Shown piece by piece: positions 31,807-40,180 of a DNA stretch of 48,777 nucleotides; the first letter of the stretch is position 1, and each line of letters opens with the position of its first letter. A program made the translations under genes and the position numbers. This DNA is from Methanomassiliicoccales archaeon (GTDB lineage Archaea; Thermoplasmatota; Thermoplasmata; Methanomassiliicoccales; UBA472). The stretch is taken from positions 1-48,777 of the forward strand of contig JAJRAK010000057.1 in assembly GCA_028682895.1 (NCBI GenBank), given 5' to 3'. The notes beneath the pieces were generated by a model. The model searched no databases. It worked only from the letters and a program-made list of their open reading frames with translations, and had not been told where the DNA came from.

Positions 31807-32445
31807 ATGCAAGGACAGGATATTTTGGCTTCGCTGGAGAAGGCTGTGATAACTGGAAACAAGGCCGACTCAGTAAAATTCGCCAAAGAAGCATTGGACA
31901 AGGGCGTAAAGGCCTTGGACGCCATCGACCATGGGCTGGTCAAGGGAATGACCATTGTAGGTGACAAGTACGCCAAGCATGAGTACTTCCTGCCCCAGGT
32001 ATTGCTGGCCGCCAACGCCATGTATGGTGGACTGGACGTTCTTTTGCCGCACATACCCAAGGCGGACAGTGACAAGAAGCTCGTCGGTGTGATCGGAGTG
32101 GTCGAGGGAGATGTTCACGACATCGGTAAGAACATCGTCAAGACCATGCTGACCGCTGCCGGTCTGGACATGCACGACCTCGGAAAGGACGTGCCCGTCG
32201 AGAATTTCGTCAACTCAGTGAAGACCGCACATGCATCCCTGATCGCCATGAGCACCCTGATGACCCCCACCATGGACGGTATGAAGGCCGTTGTGGACGG
32301 GCTCATCGAGAACGGCGACCGCATGAAGGTCAAGATCATCATAGGCGGTGCTCCGACCTCCCAGCCATTTGCTGACGATATTGGGGCCGACATGCACGCC
32401 ATAAACGCTCAGGAAGCGGTAAAGAAAGTGAAAGGGGCGATCTAA
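31807..32445 (+). CDS. Methyltransferase cognate corrinoid protein
   Basis: A 212-residue protein that carries the methyl group on its cobalt. The N-terminal part (residues about 1-85) is the helical cap (B12-binding domain 1, with DHGLVKGMTIVGDKYAKHEYFLPQ). The C-terminal Rossmann domain has the corrinoid signature D102-x-H104-x-x-G107 (GDVHDIGKNIV), with H104 as lower axial ligand, and later MSTLMTPTM and IIIGGAPTS. It resembles MtaC/MtbC/MttC and acetogen O-demethylase corrinoid proteins. Its gene precedes the methyltransferase with one base between them, so they work as a pair. The methyl donor is not revealed by sequence. Confidence 0.92.
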   Translation: MQGQDILASLEKAVITGNKADSVKFAKEALDKGVKALDAIDHGLVKGMTIVGDKYAKHEYFLPQVLLAANAMYGGLDVLLPHIPKADSDKKLVGVIGVVEGDVHDIGKNIVKTMLTAAGLDMHDLGKDVPVENFVNSVKTAHASLIAMSTLMTPTMDGMKAVVDGLIENGDRMKVKIIIGGAPTSQPFADDIGADMHAINAQEAVKKVKGAI

Positions 32446-32446
32446 G

Positions 32447-33538
32447 ATGGCTGACACAATGAACCATTTGGAAAGGGGAATGGCCAGCCTGCAGAACAAG
32501 CCTGTCGACAGGCTTGTGACCTACCCTCTGGCCATGGGAGTGTGCAGGAGACTCGTCGGCGACGGAAAGATGACCTACAGGGACTGGGCCTCTGACCCGA
32601 AGAAGTTCGCTTCCGCGTTCATAGAGGGACAGAAGCACTTCGATTTCGATTTCGCCATCGGTCTGATGGACCTGTCCGTGGCCGCCGGCGACATGGGTTC
32701 GACCGTGCGCATGGACGATCAGAACACACCCTTCGTCACCGACCCGGCCCTGAAGACCGTCGAGGACTATGAGACGCTCACGCCCCCGGACGTGAAGAAG
32801 GGAAGGAGCAAAGTGCTCGTCGATGGTACGAAGCTCTTCGTGGACGCCCTGGGCAGCCAGGTCATCACCGCCGCTTTCCTGGAGGGGCCGTTACTGAGCC
32901 TCACCCAGGCCGCTAGCGCGGAGAAGGTCTTCATGGACATGTACAACAACCCCAGCGCGGTGCACAAGGCCTTGAAGACCATCACCGAGTACAACGCCAA
33001 CATGGTAAGGGGAATGGGGACCACCAAGTGCGCCGGGCTCGTCTGGGACTACCTATGGGGCTCATACTCTTGCCTAGGAGACAAGGAGTACGAGGAATTC
33101 GAGGGCAAGTACGCCAGAGGCCTGAACGAACTGACCGGAAAGGAGGGAATGGCAATGTGCATACACAACTGCGCTGACCTGCCCCACCTGGACACCCAGA
33201 TAAAGGCGTTCAAGCCGGCCATCTATTCCATGGCCTACTACCCGCTGATACCCGGTTCCCCGTCCGCAAAGGAGACCATCGAGAAGGGATACGCGGACAA
33301 CTGCCTGATAGGCGGACAGATCGATCCCCAGGGCTTCGTAAGGTGGAGCCAAGAGAAGATGCAGAAGACCACGATGAACCTCCTGCAAGAGGTCAAGACC
33401 GCCATGTGCGCCCGTGGCCTGCACTCCAAGTATTGCATCGCATCCGGATGCGAGGTACCGCCGACCGTCACCACCCGCCTTGAGAACATCAAAGAGTGCG
33501 TCGACACCGTCAAGCAGTACGGGCAGATCAAGTGCTGA
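32447..33538 (+). CDS. UroD-fold corrinoid methyltransferase (MtaA/MtbA/MtvB type)
   Basis: A 363-residue TIM-barrel protein of the uroporphyrinogen decarboxylase-like methyltransferases. The zinc site H-x-C-xn-C is visible as H240, C242 (IHNC) and C335 (ASGCEVPPTVTTRLENI). Family members either move methyl from the corrinoid protein to coenzyme M (MtaA, MtbA) or demethylate a substrate onto the corrinoid (MtvB, MtoB). Direct pairing with a corrinoid gene and absence of another substrate methyltransferase fits the second role, but sequence alone does not decide. No in-frame amber codon is involved, so this is not an MttB-type pyrrolysine enzyme. Confidence 0.88.
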   Translation: MADTMNHLERGMASLQNKPVDRLVTYPLAMGVCRRLVGDGKMTYRDWASDPKKFASAFIEGQKHFDFDFAIGLMDLSVAAGDMGSTVRMDDQNTPFVTDPALKTVEDYETLTPPDVKKGRSKVLVDGTKLFVDALGSQVITAAFLEGPLLSLTQAASAEKVFMDMYNNPSAVHKALKTITEYNANMVRGMGTTKCAGLVWDYLWGSYSCLGDKEYEEFEGKYARGLNELTGKEGMAMCIHNCADLPHLDTQIKAFKPAIYSMAYYPLIPGSPSAKETIEKGYADNCLIGGQIDPQGFVRWSQEKMQKTTMNLLQEVKTAMCARGLHSKYCIASGCEVPPTVTTRLENIKECVDTVKQYGQIKC

Positions 33539-33637
33539 ACGATGGTATTGGCCATCACCTTCAAACCACTTCCTTTTTCATCTTTTTAATAACCTATTCA
33601 TACTTAGAGCCCGATTCCAGACAACACTGGTGTACCT

Positions 33638-34315
33638 ATGGTGAAGATAGCTCAGGTCGCAGGTTTCCTTGGGAGTGGGAAGACCACTTTCCTTATTGAA
33701 CTGGCCAAGATCCTTGTGGACCGTGGTCACAAGATCGCCATCATCGTAAATGACGTTGGCGAGATCAATGTCGACGTCAGGATTGTCGAGATGTACGGCC
33801 TCAAGGCCAAGGAGATATCCGGCGGATGCATATGCTGTCAGATAGCCGGCAATTTCGCCAATACCATAGCCGTCCTGCAGAACACGTTCCATCCCGACCT
33901 GATAATAGTCGAGCCGTCGGGAGTGGCCATTCCATGGGGATTGAAGCGCGCCGCCGAATATTCGGAGGAGGAGATGGACGGCGAGGTAATCGTCCATGCC
34001 CCGGTCATCACACTGGTAGATGCTTTGCGGATCGACGAACTGATACAGTCGGTACGCCGTCTGGTCGAGACCCAGATCCGTGAGGCCGATGTCGTTTTCA
34101 TTAACAAAGTGGACAGCGCCACCCAGGACAAGATCGACATGGCGGTGAAGTTCTCCAGGTCGATCAACCCGAACGCCGAGATAATGTTCGGCTCTGGCAA
34201 GAACAACCAAGGTGTGAGGGAGGCGGCCGACCTGATCGAGACAAGGACGTCCCCCAGATACGATGAGTCCTATGAGAAGGAGATGCTCAAGAAGGAGTAC
34301 GGGAGGAAGGCCTGA
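33638..34315 (+). CDS. CobW/HypB/UreG-type (COG0523) metal-handling GTPase
   Basis: A 225-residue GTPase. Walker A is GFLGSGKTT (residues 9-17), the metal-binding C64-I-C66-C67 lies in SGGCICCQ, EPSG supplies the switch Glu, and VFINKVD is the guanine-specificity motif. COG0523 proteins deliver zinc, cobalt or other metals to target proteins. The CobW C-terminal domain is absent, so this is a short form. It follows the methyltransferase by 99 bases and is overlapped by the next gene (TGATG), so its client may be the corrinoid protein or the zinc-dependent methyltransferase. Confidence 0.88.
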   Translation: MVKIAQVAGFLGSGKTTFLIELAKILVDRGHKIAIIVNDVGEINVDVRIVEMYGLKAKEISGGCICCQIAGNFANTIAVLQNTFHPDLIIVEPSGVAIPWGLKRAAEYSEEEMDGEVIVHAPVITLVDALRIDELIQSVRRLVETQIREADVVFINKVDSATQDKIDMAVKFSRSINPNAEIMFGSGKNNQGVREAADLIETRTSPRYDESYEKEMLKKEYGRKA

Positions 34316-34788
34316 TGACAGAGCTGGACGAGGATGACGATCTGCATCTGGAGATGCATCGGGCGGTGGATGAGCTGGGCAAGTTCTCACTACATATGAA
34401 GGTCGACTTCGGAAAGGGATCCTCAGCGGACAAGGCCATATCGTTCGTCGAGGAACTTCTCATCAAGGCCACGGACGCGTGCTTGCATCACGGCGCTGAC
34501 CTGGTCGGTCATGTAAAGGCGTTCATGATGGTAGGCGACGGCGGGACCGTCGGTTTCTCGCTGATACATCAGAACATGAAGGTCAATATCACCAGGCAGC
34601 TGAACGGCAACGTCATAGAAAGGGCCGAGGTAATAGTCCACGTCATCGTTCATGGTATATGGGACCCAGAGGTCCGTGAGCAGACCCTTGAGGCGCTCGA
34701 GGAAGTGGCCAAGAACCGCGGTGTGAGGTTCCAGATAATCAAGGACTTCTATGAGGTCGAGAAGGGCGCGGCGCATCACGGGGGTTAG
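34315..34788 (+). CDS. His-rich protein of unknown function
   Basis: A 157-residue protein not recognised. It has an unusually high number of histidines: HLEMH near the N-terminus, ATDACLHHGADLVGHVK around residue 55-68, VIVHVIVHG, and a C-terminal AAHHGG. The single Cys is beside the HH pair. Between these lie strand-helix alternations (AFMMVGDGGTVGFSLI, AEVIVHVIVHGI). The ATG overlaps the CobW-like stop, so it is translated together with that GTPase. A metal-carrier or GTPase-partner role is plausible but unproven. Confidence 0.6.
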   Translation: MTELDEDDDLHLEMHRAVDELGKFSLHMKVDFGKGSSADKAISFVEELLIKATDACLHHGADLVGHVKAFMMVGDGGTVGFSLIHQNMKVNITRQLNGNVIERAEVIVHVIVHGIWDPEVREQTLEALEEVAKNRGVRFQIIKDFYEVEKGAAHHGG

Positions 34789-34791
34789 GCA

Positions 34792-35103
34792 ATGGAAGGA
34801 TACTATCGGGCGATGAGGGGACAGGGGTTCTCTCGCAACACCGTAGACTCGGTCCGCAAGTTCAAATGCCCGAATTGCGGCTTCGAGTTCTCCATCACCT
34901 ATGCCCGCACCTTTGCCTGCCGCGGTTGCCCTGAGGTGATGAACTCATGCCCCAAGGTAAGATGCGCCAAGTGCGACCATGAGTTCTATTTCAAGGAGAC
35001 GCCGCATATCCAGGGGGAGATGAGGCAGCGCCAGGTCTCGGACCATGTCTCCTCGATAGTGCATGATTACTATGCGGAGCAGGGTTGGAAGAAGAGCCGC
35101 TGA
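34792..35103 (+). CDS. Cys-rich double zinc-ribbon protein
   Basis: A 103-residue protein. Cysteines at 26, 29, 43, 46, 53, 58 and 61 form CPNC, CRGC, SCP and CAKC, enough for one or two zinc sites. Basic residues dominate the ends. It starts 3 bases after the previous stop and is the last gene of the corrinoid-CobW operon. Role unknown; it might be the client or acceptor of the CobW-like GTPase. The stop is part of a 12-base palindrome (35098-35109) shared with the stop of the convergent gene. Confidence 0.65.
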   Translation: MEGYYRAMRGQGFSRNTVDSVRKFKCPNCGFEFSITYARTFACRGCPEVMNSCPKVRCAKCDHEFYFKETPHIQGEMRQRQVSDHVSSIVHDYYAEQGWKKSR

Positions 35104-35481
35104 TCAGCGTATCGCTTCTTCCATCGCCTTGACAACTGCCTTGACCTCTTCCTCTGTCGGCTCCGGAAAATCGAAGGACGATGTGAACTGACAAGGCTGC
35201 ATCTGCATTTCGATCTGGTCGTCCACGGTCACTGACCGGCCGATCTTGAGGCCGTTCTTTTCCATTATGCGGTCGCAGCAACGGTTGCGGCAACCGTTGA
35301 CCGTGACGAGGGTGTCCATGTCCACACCGCCCATCTCTATCATTATCGGGCTAAGGCCGACGGTGCATACTGAGAACTGGATCACCTTGTCCATATTGTT
35401 CTTGGCAAAGGACTCGGCCACCTTCTCCAGAAGATATCCGCGCTCCCCGTTCGCCCCGCAGACGATGACACCTCTTCTCAT
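35104..35481 (-). CDS. DGC-like putative zinc-binding protein (first of two)
   Basis: A 125-residue protein. It starts MRRGVIVCGANGERGYLLEK and has the Cys motif VNGCRNRCCDRIMEKNG, a variant of the D-G-C motif (PF08859-like) seen in small proteins with conserved cysteines. Another Cys lies at QPCQF, and one at SVCTVG. The N-terminal part looks like a Rossmann-type strand-loop. It overlaps the next upstream gene (35478-35831) by four bases and is paralogous in layout to it. Function not established; it is co-transcribed with the HyuA-like gene. Confidence 0.65.
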   Translation of the reverse strand: MRRGVIVCGANGERGYLLEKVAESFAKNNMDKVIQFSVCTVGLSPIMIEMGGVDMDTLVTVNGCRNRCCDRIMEKNGLKIGRSVTVDDQIEMQMQPCQFTSSFDFPEPTEEEVKAVVKAMEEAIR

Positions 35482-35831
35482 CCGCTGACCTCCCTGATCG
35501 CCTGACGGATGCTCTCCTTCGCCGTGTCTATCCCTTTACGGGTCACGTTGAAATGCTTCTCGATCATGACGATGGCCGATGGCAGGACATCGAACCGGTT
35601 GAGCACTTGCAGCGCGCAACCTCCTTCGCAACCATCGACGCATATGACCTTCCGCATCTGGAGGGACCGCATATCGTCCATGGCCTTCGGCAGTTCGGCC
35701 AGCGCCGGAGCTATGGTGACGATCCTAATGTCCTCCTCCTTGGTCAGCTCGCGCACGGCGGCCCTCAGCACCCGAGCACCGGGGCTGAAACCGCTGCATA
35801 TGACCACATCAATCGAACTCGTCTGACTCAT
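35478..35831 (-). CDS. DGC-domain putative zinc-binding protein (second of two)
   Basis: A 117-residue protein beginning MSQTSSIDVVICSGFSPG. The motif CVDGCEGGCALQVL is the D-G-C motif of the family, with C-x3-C-x3-C spacing. ATG 35831 lies within the 3' end of the HyuA-like gene (overlap 23 bases), so the genes are translationally linked; the longer open frame reaching 36023 is a shadow of that gene. The family is often found near methyltransferases and redox proteins in anaerobes, without assigned reaction. Confidence 0.7.
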   Translation of the reverse strand: MSQTSSIDVVICSGFSPGARVLRAAVRELTKEEDIRIVTIAPALAELPKAMDDMRSLQMRKVICVDGCEGGCALQVLNRFDVLPSAIVMIEKHFNVTRKGIDTAKESIRQAIREVSG

Positions 35832-37836
35832 GCTCCACCTCGAAGTACATTCGGGGCTTTCCCACGGCCGTGACCTTGATATATATCTCCAGCAGCAGCC
35901 CGTCGCCCCACGATTTACCGATAGCTCCCATGTCCCTCTTCTCTTCGATGACGACCTCGATCTCGTCCGCTCCCGCCAGGACTGCCATCTGCCTGACCTT
36001 CCCTTCACCCCACGATCTGGCATAACCGAGCGCGTCCTCTATGCTCTCGAACTCCCGCATCTCGTCGCGGGAGTGCATCGTGCATGGAGGGTTTTCCATC
36101 ACTCCGAGCCCGGGCTTGGGCTTGATCAGCACGTCCACGGATTCCATTATGCTGCCGGTGATGGCCCCGACCGCATTGCCGACGTCCGAGTGCACGGGCA
36201 TGAGCAGTTCGGTATGAAGCCTCCTGGCCACCGTTGGAAGGTACGCTGCTATTGGCGCACCGATGCCTATTATCTTCTTGTGCAGGTTGAGGTCCACCGA
36301 GAAATCGATCCCTGACCGGTTGGTGACCATCTTCTCGAACATGGAATCACAGACCTCGCAATGAGAGGTCTTTCCACAGTCCTCGTACATCAGGCGGAAT
36401 ATGACCTCGCGTGCGATCTTCTGTATGACCGCCTCCTTGACCGTGGCGCAGAACTCCTTGGTATCCATGCTACATAGGCTTGCACGGTACTCCGCGGCGA
36501 TCTTCGATGCTTCAGCGTCGTATTCCACATATTCCCCGGAAGCGTGCAGCGCGTCCGTGGGCGTGAACCCGATGCGGGTGATTATGCCGATCTCCTCCAA
36601 CCTGCGTACGTTGTAGCTGTACGGATGTACCCCTGTCGCCAAAGAGATCTCGCTGAGCGTCTTAGGTTCCGTCCTGATCTGCTCCACCAATGCTTTCTCG
36701 TTATCCGATAGCTCATACCCTTTGGCCATGCGGGAGAATATGAAGAGCTCGTCGGCCTGGAGCATGTTCTCCAGGGCGATGTGCGTGGCCTGGGGGGTCT
36801 GCTTTTGCCCCTTTACCTTGTTCAGGCGGTCCAGCACCTGCGGGTATTGCGAAGAGGCGATGCACAGCGGGATCACCCTGAGCGTGCCCAGGACTATCTG
36901 CCCGTTGACGATGACCACGCGGCTGTCCCCGCCGATGCCGGATGTGGATATGTCGGCCGCCTTGACCCTGGTGCGCCACCCCCCGATGATCGCGCCCTCG
37001 GGGTCCAGCCGTGGCTTGCCTCCGCGCAAGATGCCGATGTCGGTCGTCGTCCCGCCTACGTCCACGACCACACCATCGTCCTCCCCGGTCAGGTTCCTGG
37101 CCCCGATCAGGCTCGCCGCTGGTCCGGATAAGATCGTCTCCACCGGACGTTCCCTTCCAAATTGTTCGCCCATCAGGGACCCGTCCCCCTTGACGATCAT
37201 GAGCGGCGCCTTGATGTCCCGTTCGGTCAGTACCTTGTTGACCGATTGGATCAGATCGGCCATTATCGGTATGAGCTTGGCGTTCAATACCGCGGTCAAC
37301 GTCCTCTCGTGGAATCCCAGCTGGGTAGACAGTTCGTGCCCGCAGACGACCGGAATGTCCCAATTGTCCGCTATCATCCTCTTGAGGGCGATCTCGTGCT
37401 CCGGGTTCCGCACGCTGAAGAAGGTGGACAAGGCGATGGCATCGATCTGGTCCGCGATACCGTTGATGAACTCCTTGGCCGCCCCCAGATCGATCTGGCA
37501 GTTAGCCCTGCCACGGATCGTGTGACCGCCAGGGATCTGGATGACGTGCTCGACCGGGATGCTCTCGTGGTACTCCTCCCCGGCGATGATGAGCGCCACG
37601 CGGCAGCCCTTGCCTTCCACGACCGAGTTAGTGGCCAGAGTGGATGACAAGGAGATGAGCCGTATGTCGTTGACGGCCAGATCGCCCAGGTTCTTTATCG
37701 ATTGGGATATCCCCAGGCTCAGATCGTTCCTGGTCGTCAGTGCCTTTGCCTTCTTTAACACCTTGCCAGTGCTGAGATCGACCAAAGCCGAGTCCGTGTA
37801 CGTGCCGCCCGTATCAATACCTAATCCAAGGTCCAT
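35809..37836 (-). CDS. HyuA-like ASKHA protein (hydantoinase/oxoprolinase family) with HTH-like insert and Cys cluster
   Basis: A 675-residue protein. The ASKHA signatures are GIDTGGTYTDSALVD (phosphate-1), SSTLATNSVVEGKG, VVVDVGGTTTDIGIL (phosphate-2) and GIGGDSRV. A segment of about residues 385-425 (LSEISLATGVHPYSYNVRRL, then EEIGIITRIGFTPTDAL) reads like a winged-helix inserted before the conserved GFTPTDA. A Cys cluster follows at C455, C463, C487, C493 and C496, which could hold a metal or iron-sulfur cluster. Known HyuA proteins hydrolyse hydantoins or oxoproline, but the context argues for another role: ATP-dependent reactivation of the corrinoid, as RamA-like ASKHA proteins do, is a possible reading. 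Confidence 0.75.
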   Translation of the reverse strand: MDLGLGIDTGGTYTDSALVDLSTGKVLKKAKALTTRNDLSLGISQSIKNLGDLAVNDIRLISLSSTLATNSVVEGKGCRVALIIAGEEYHESIPVEHVIQIPGGHTIRGRANCQIDLGAAKEFINGIADQIDAIALSTFFSVRNPEHEIALKRMIADNWDIPVVCGHELSTQLGFHERTLTAVLNAKLIPIMADLIQSVNKVLTERDIKAPLMIVKGDGSLMGEQFGRERPVETILSGPAASLIGARNLTGEDDGVVVDVGGTTTDIGILRGGKPRLDPEGAIIGGWRTRVKAADISTSGIGGDSRVVIVNGQIVLGTLRVIPLCIASSQYPQVLDRLNKVKGQKQTPQATHIALENMLQADELFIFSRMAKGYELSDNEKALVEQIRTEPKTLSEISLATGVHPYSYNVRRLEEIGIITRIGFTPTDALHASGEYVEYDAEASKIAAEYRASLCSMDTKEFCATVKEAVIQKIAREVIFRLMYEDCGKTSHCEVCDSMFEKMVTNRSGIDFSVDLNLHKKIIGIGAPIAAYLPTVARRLHTELLMPVHSDVGNAVGAITGSIMESVDVLIKPKPGLGVMENPPCTMHSRDEMREFESIEDALGYARSWGEGKVRQMAVLAGADEIEVVIEEKRDMGAIGKSWGDGLLLEIYIKVTAVGKPRMYFEVEHESDEFD

Positions 37837-37885
37837 CGGTATTCACTCCAGTATGTCAGAACGTGTTATGCTGTGTTATGGGATG

Positions 37886-37898
37886 TGCATTTATAAGA
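37886..37898 (-). promoter_or_regulatory. TATA-like box of the HyuA-like operon
   Basis: Minus-strand CTTATAAATG lies about 50-60 bases upstream of ATG 37836 (plus-strand CATTTATAAG near 37889-37898), a good match to archaeal TATA elements. Confidence 0.4.
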
Positions 37899-37928
37899 GT
37901 CTGTTCAGCTCGTGGCTGAAAAGGACGC

Positions 37929-39089
37929 CTATCGATCGTTCCAGCCTTGATCGACGGTCACTGGTATAGATACCTGGAATTTTTTCGAATAATTATTTAT
38001 ATGATCTTGGATGGACGGAATTAAGTTCGCCTCGGCATAGAGGACCGCCTCATCACCATCGATCATCTTGTCCAAACAGCCTGTCAGTCCTGGCAGCCTC
38101 ACGTCCGCCGGCAATGTCATGGCCAGCAGATGCTTGGCCTTGGAACCATAATATCCGACGGCCCTGCCTTGGGACAATAGGCCGTGAACTTCCTCTATCG
38201 ACGGGATGCGCTCCTTGCCCATGGCCCGGACCTCCAACCCGCCGACGGTACGGTCGTCCTTATGGCAGAGCTTCAGTCTCATTTCTACCATGTTCCTTGG
38301 CACCGGTTCCATGTCCAGTACACCAGAGCGCACCATCTCTTCGTTGAAACGGTAGACCGCCGGTGCTTGGAAGCCGAGAAGTTCCAGCAGTGTGCCGTTG
38401 GCGAAAAGCTCCTCCGCCGGTCCAGAGAACAGCAGGCGCCCCTGGTGCATGACCTTGAATTCATCGGCCCAGGAATATGCCACTTCCATCTCGTGCGTGG
38501 ACATTATCAGGGTTATGCCGTTCATGTGCAGCTCTTCGGTCAGCTCCAAGACCTCCTGCACCATGTGCGGGTCCAGCCCAGCGGTCGGTTCGTCCATGAT
38601 CAGCACCTTAGGGCGCATGGCCAGGGCACCGGCCAGTGCCAACCTTTTCCGTTGCCCGAAGGACAGCTGCTGGGACGGTCGTTCGCGGATGTGGGTCATG
38701 TCCACCAACGATAGGGCTTCGTCCACGCGTGATGCGACCTCGTCCCTCGGCAGCCCTATGTTGAGCGGTCCGAAGGCCACGTCCTCCTCCACCGTGGCGG
38801 AGAATATTTGGTCGTCGGGGTTCTGCAATATCACCGCCACGTCCTTGCGCAACCTGCTGAGGTCCTTGCCTCGATAGGAGATCGGCTCCCCTTGGAAGAG
38901 CACCTGGCCGTACTTTGGTTTGAGAACGCCGTTGAAATGCAGGAACAGCGTCGATTTACCAGCACCGTTCGGTCCGATTATGGCGGTCTTCTTCCCTTCC
39001 TCGATCTCAAGAGATACGTCCCTTAAGGCCATGCCGCGGTTGGGATATTCGTAGTTGATGTTCTGACATTCTATTAATGCACTTTTCAT
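37929..39089 (-). CDS. cbiO: Cobalt ECF transporter ATPase
   Basis: ATPase of the CbiMNQO cobalt importer. The 386-residue protein starts MKSALIECQN. It has Walker A GPNGAGKST (39-47), Q-loop LQNPDDQIFSATV, signature LSFGQRKRLAL and Walker B LIMDEPTAGLDP, then the His switch STHEME. After about residue 240 comes an extension of about 145 residues (from LLELLGFQAPAVYRF to the end) not present in ordinary CbiO of about 270 residues; it includes VGYYGSKAKHLLAMTLP and could be a regulatory or ligand-sensing domain. ATG 39089 is used; the upstream ATG 39122 lies in cbiQ. Confidence 0.92.
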   Translation of the reverse strand: MKSALIECQNINYEYPNRGMALRDVSLEIEEGKKTAIIGPNGAGKSTLFLHFNGVLKPKYGQVLFQGEPISYRGKDLSRLRKDVAVILQNPDDQIFSATVEEDVAFGPLNIGLPRDEVASRVDEALSLVDMTHIRERPSQQLSFGQRKRLALAGALAMRPKVLIMDEPTAGLDPHMVQEVLELTEELHMNGITLIMSTHEMEVAYSWADEFKVMHQGRLLFSGPAEELFANGTLLELLGFQAPAVYRFNEEMVRSGVLDMEPVPRNMVEMRLKLCHKDDRTVGGLEVRAMGKERIPSIEEVHGLLSQGRAVGYYGSKAKHLLAMTLPADVRLPGLTGCLDKMIDGDEAVLYAEANLIPSIQDHINNYSKKFQVSIPVTVDQGWNDR

Positions 39090-39093
39090 GGAA

Positions 39094-39888
39094 CTACCCC
39101 AACAACATTCCTGCCTGGACACAGGTCAGGTTCAACATGTACAAGGCCAGGAAGCTCAGGGCGCTCGCTGCCACCCAAGCATATCCTATCCCCTTCGGCT
39201 CACGGAACAGGCACACATTGCTCTGATAGTTGCGGCATTGCATGCCGATGTTGTGCCGCTCCGCTGTCTCGATGGAGCGGATGAACATCCCCACCATCAT
39301 CTGGGCATAGGTGCGGACCGTGTTCATCTTTCCCCGGAACCCCAGGCGGCATTGCGCCGCCAGATGCATCCTCCCGGCCTCGTCGAAGAGCATGAAGGAA
39401 TAACGATAGACCATGGTCATCAGCTCAGCGAACTCCTTGGGGACCTTGAACCGGATGAGCATGTCGGCGAAGTATGGTATTGGCGTCGAGGTGGCGAAGA
39501 ACAGCATGACACTTACGCCGGCCAACGCCCTGACCGTGACCAAGGAAGCGGTGAATATGCCATGGTCGGTGAAGTTGACCTGGAAAAAGTAAAGGTCGAT
39601 GGACCAGACGGTGTCACCGGCTGTGACAGCAGCTATGACGATGCTGCCGATCAGGATCAGTCCTAAAGATTCGAGAAGTATTATCCCGATCACCTTTGGG
39701 AACTTGAAGCGGATGGAATACCCTAAAAGGACGACCCCGATGATGAGCACCACCACTGGCACCATCAGGGAATCGGCCAGAAGAGATGAAATCAACAATG
39801 TCATGACGAAGACGAACTTGCCCATGGGCGACCACTTGATGCAAGCGGAACTGTAGGCCAGCTCATCGAGTTCGAACATCCTAGGCAC
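39094..39888 (-). CDS. cbiQ: Cobalt ECF transporter membrane subunit
   Basis: A 264-residue membrane protein with about five or six hydrophobic segments. It has the EcfT-type coupling helices with the basic signatures (MLIRFKVPKEFAELMTMVYR and AAQCRLGFRG), which dock onto CbiO. It overlaps the cbiN 3' end by eight bases and ends 4 bases before the cbiO start. Confidence 0.9.
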   Translation of the reverse strand: MPRMFELDELAYSSACIKWSPMGKFVFVMTLLISSLLADSLMVPVVVLIIGVVLLGYSIRFKFPKVIGIILLESLGLILIGSIVIAAVTAGDTVWSIDLYFFQVNFTDHGIFTASLVTVRALAGVSVMLFFATSTPIPYFADMLIRFKVPKEFAELMTMVYRYSFMLFDEAGRMHLAAQCRLGFRGKMNTVRTYAQMMVGMFIRSIETAERHNIGMQCRNYQSNVCLFREPKGIGYAWVAASALSFLALYMLNLTCVQAGMLLG

Positions 39889-40180
39889 TCTTCTTCTTGT
39901 CCATAGTTTGCGATACCTTCCCCCGATTCAAGCCGATGAAGTATCCAATGATCAGAGAGCCTATGGCCGTCTGCAGACAGAAGAACAGGGTGGTCAGTTC
40001 CCCGGACGGCTCCCATATGCTGTTGAACCACGGTTCGTAGTCAGGATCGATCTCCTCGATCACGTCCCCGCCACCATCATCGGTCCCTCCGAACTCCGAA
40101 GTGGGGTTGAGAAGTATCGCAACGACCATCATTGCCGCGACCAGGGCGAACCCAAGGACGTAGTAATGCTTATGGTTCAA
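39881..40180 (-). CDS. cbiN: Cobalt transporter subunit CbiN
   Basis: A 99-residue protein with two transmembrane helices (about 7-24 and 66-85) flanking an acidic extracytoplasmic loop (FGGTDDGGGDVIEEIDPDYE) that is characteristic of CbiN. It overlaps cbiM by 11 bases and cbiQ by eight. CbiN joins CbiM to load cobalt. Confidence 0.9.
   Translation of the reverse strand: MNHKHYYVLGFALVAAMMVVAILLNPTSEFGGTDDGGGDVIEEIDPDYEPWFNSIWEPSGELTTLFFCLQTAIGSLIIGYFIGLNRGKVSQTMDKKKSA

Noticed and set aside
32447-33538. Pyrrolysine-dependent methyltransferase (MttB/MtbB/MtmB)
   Set aside because: The gene is a UroD-fold protein with a zinc site and has no internal amber codon.
35832-36023. N-terminal extension of the second DGC protein
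   Set aside because: It overlaps the HyuA-like gene in another frame, with Arg/Ser-rich shadow composition; the protein begins at MSQTSS.
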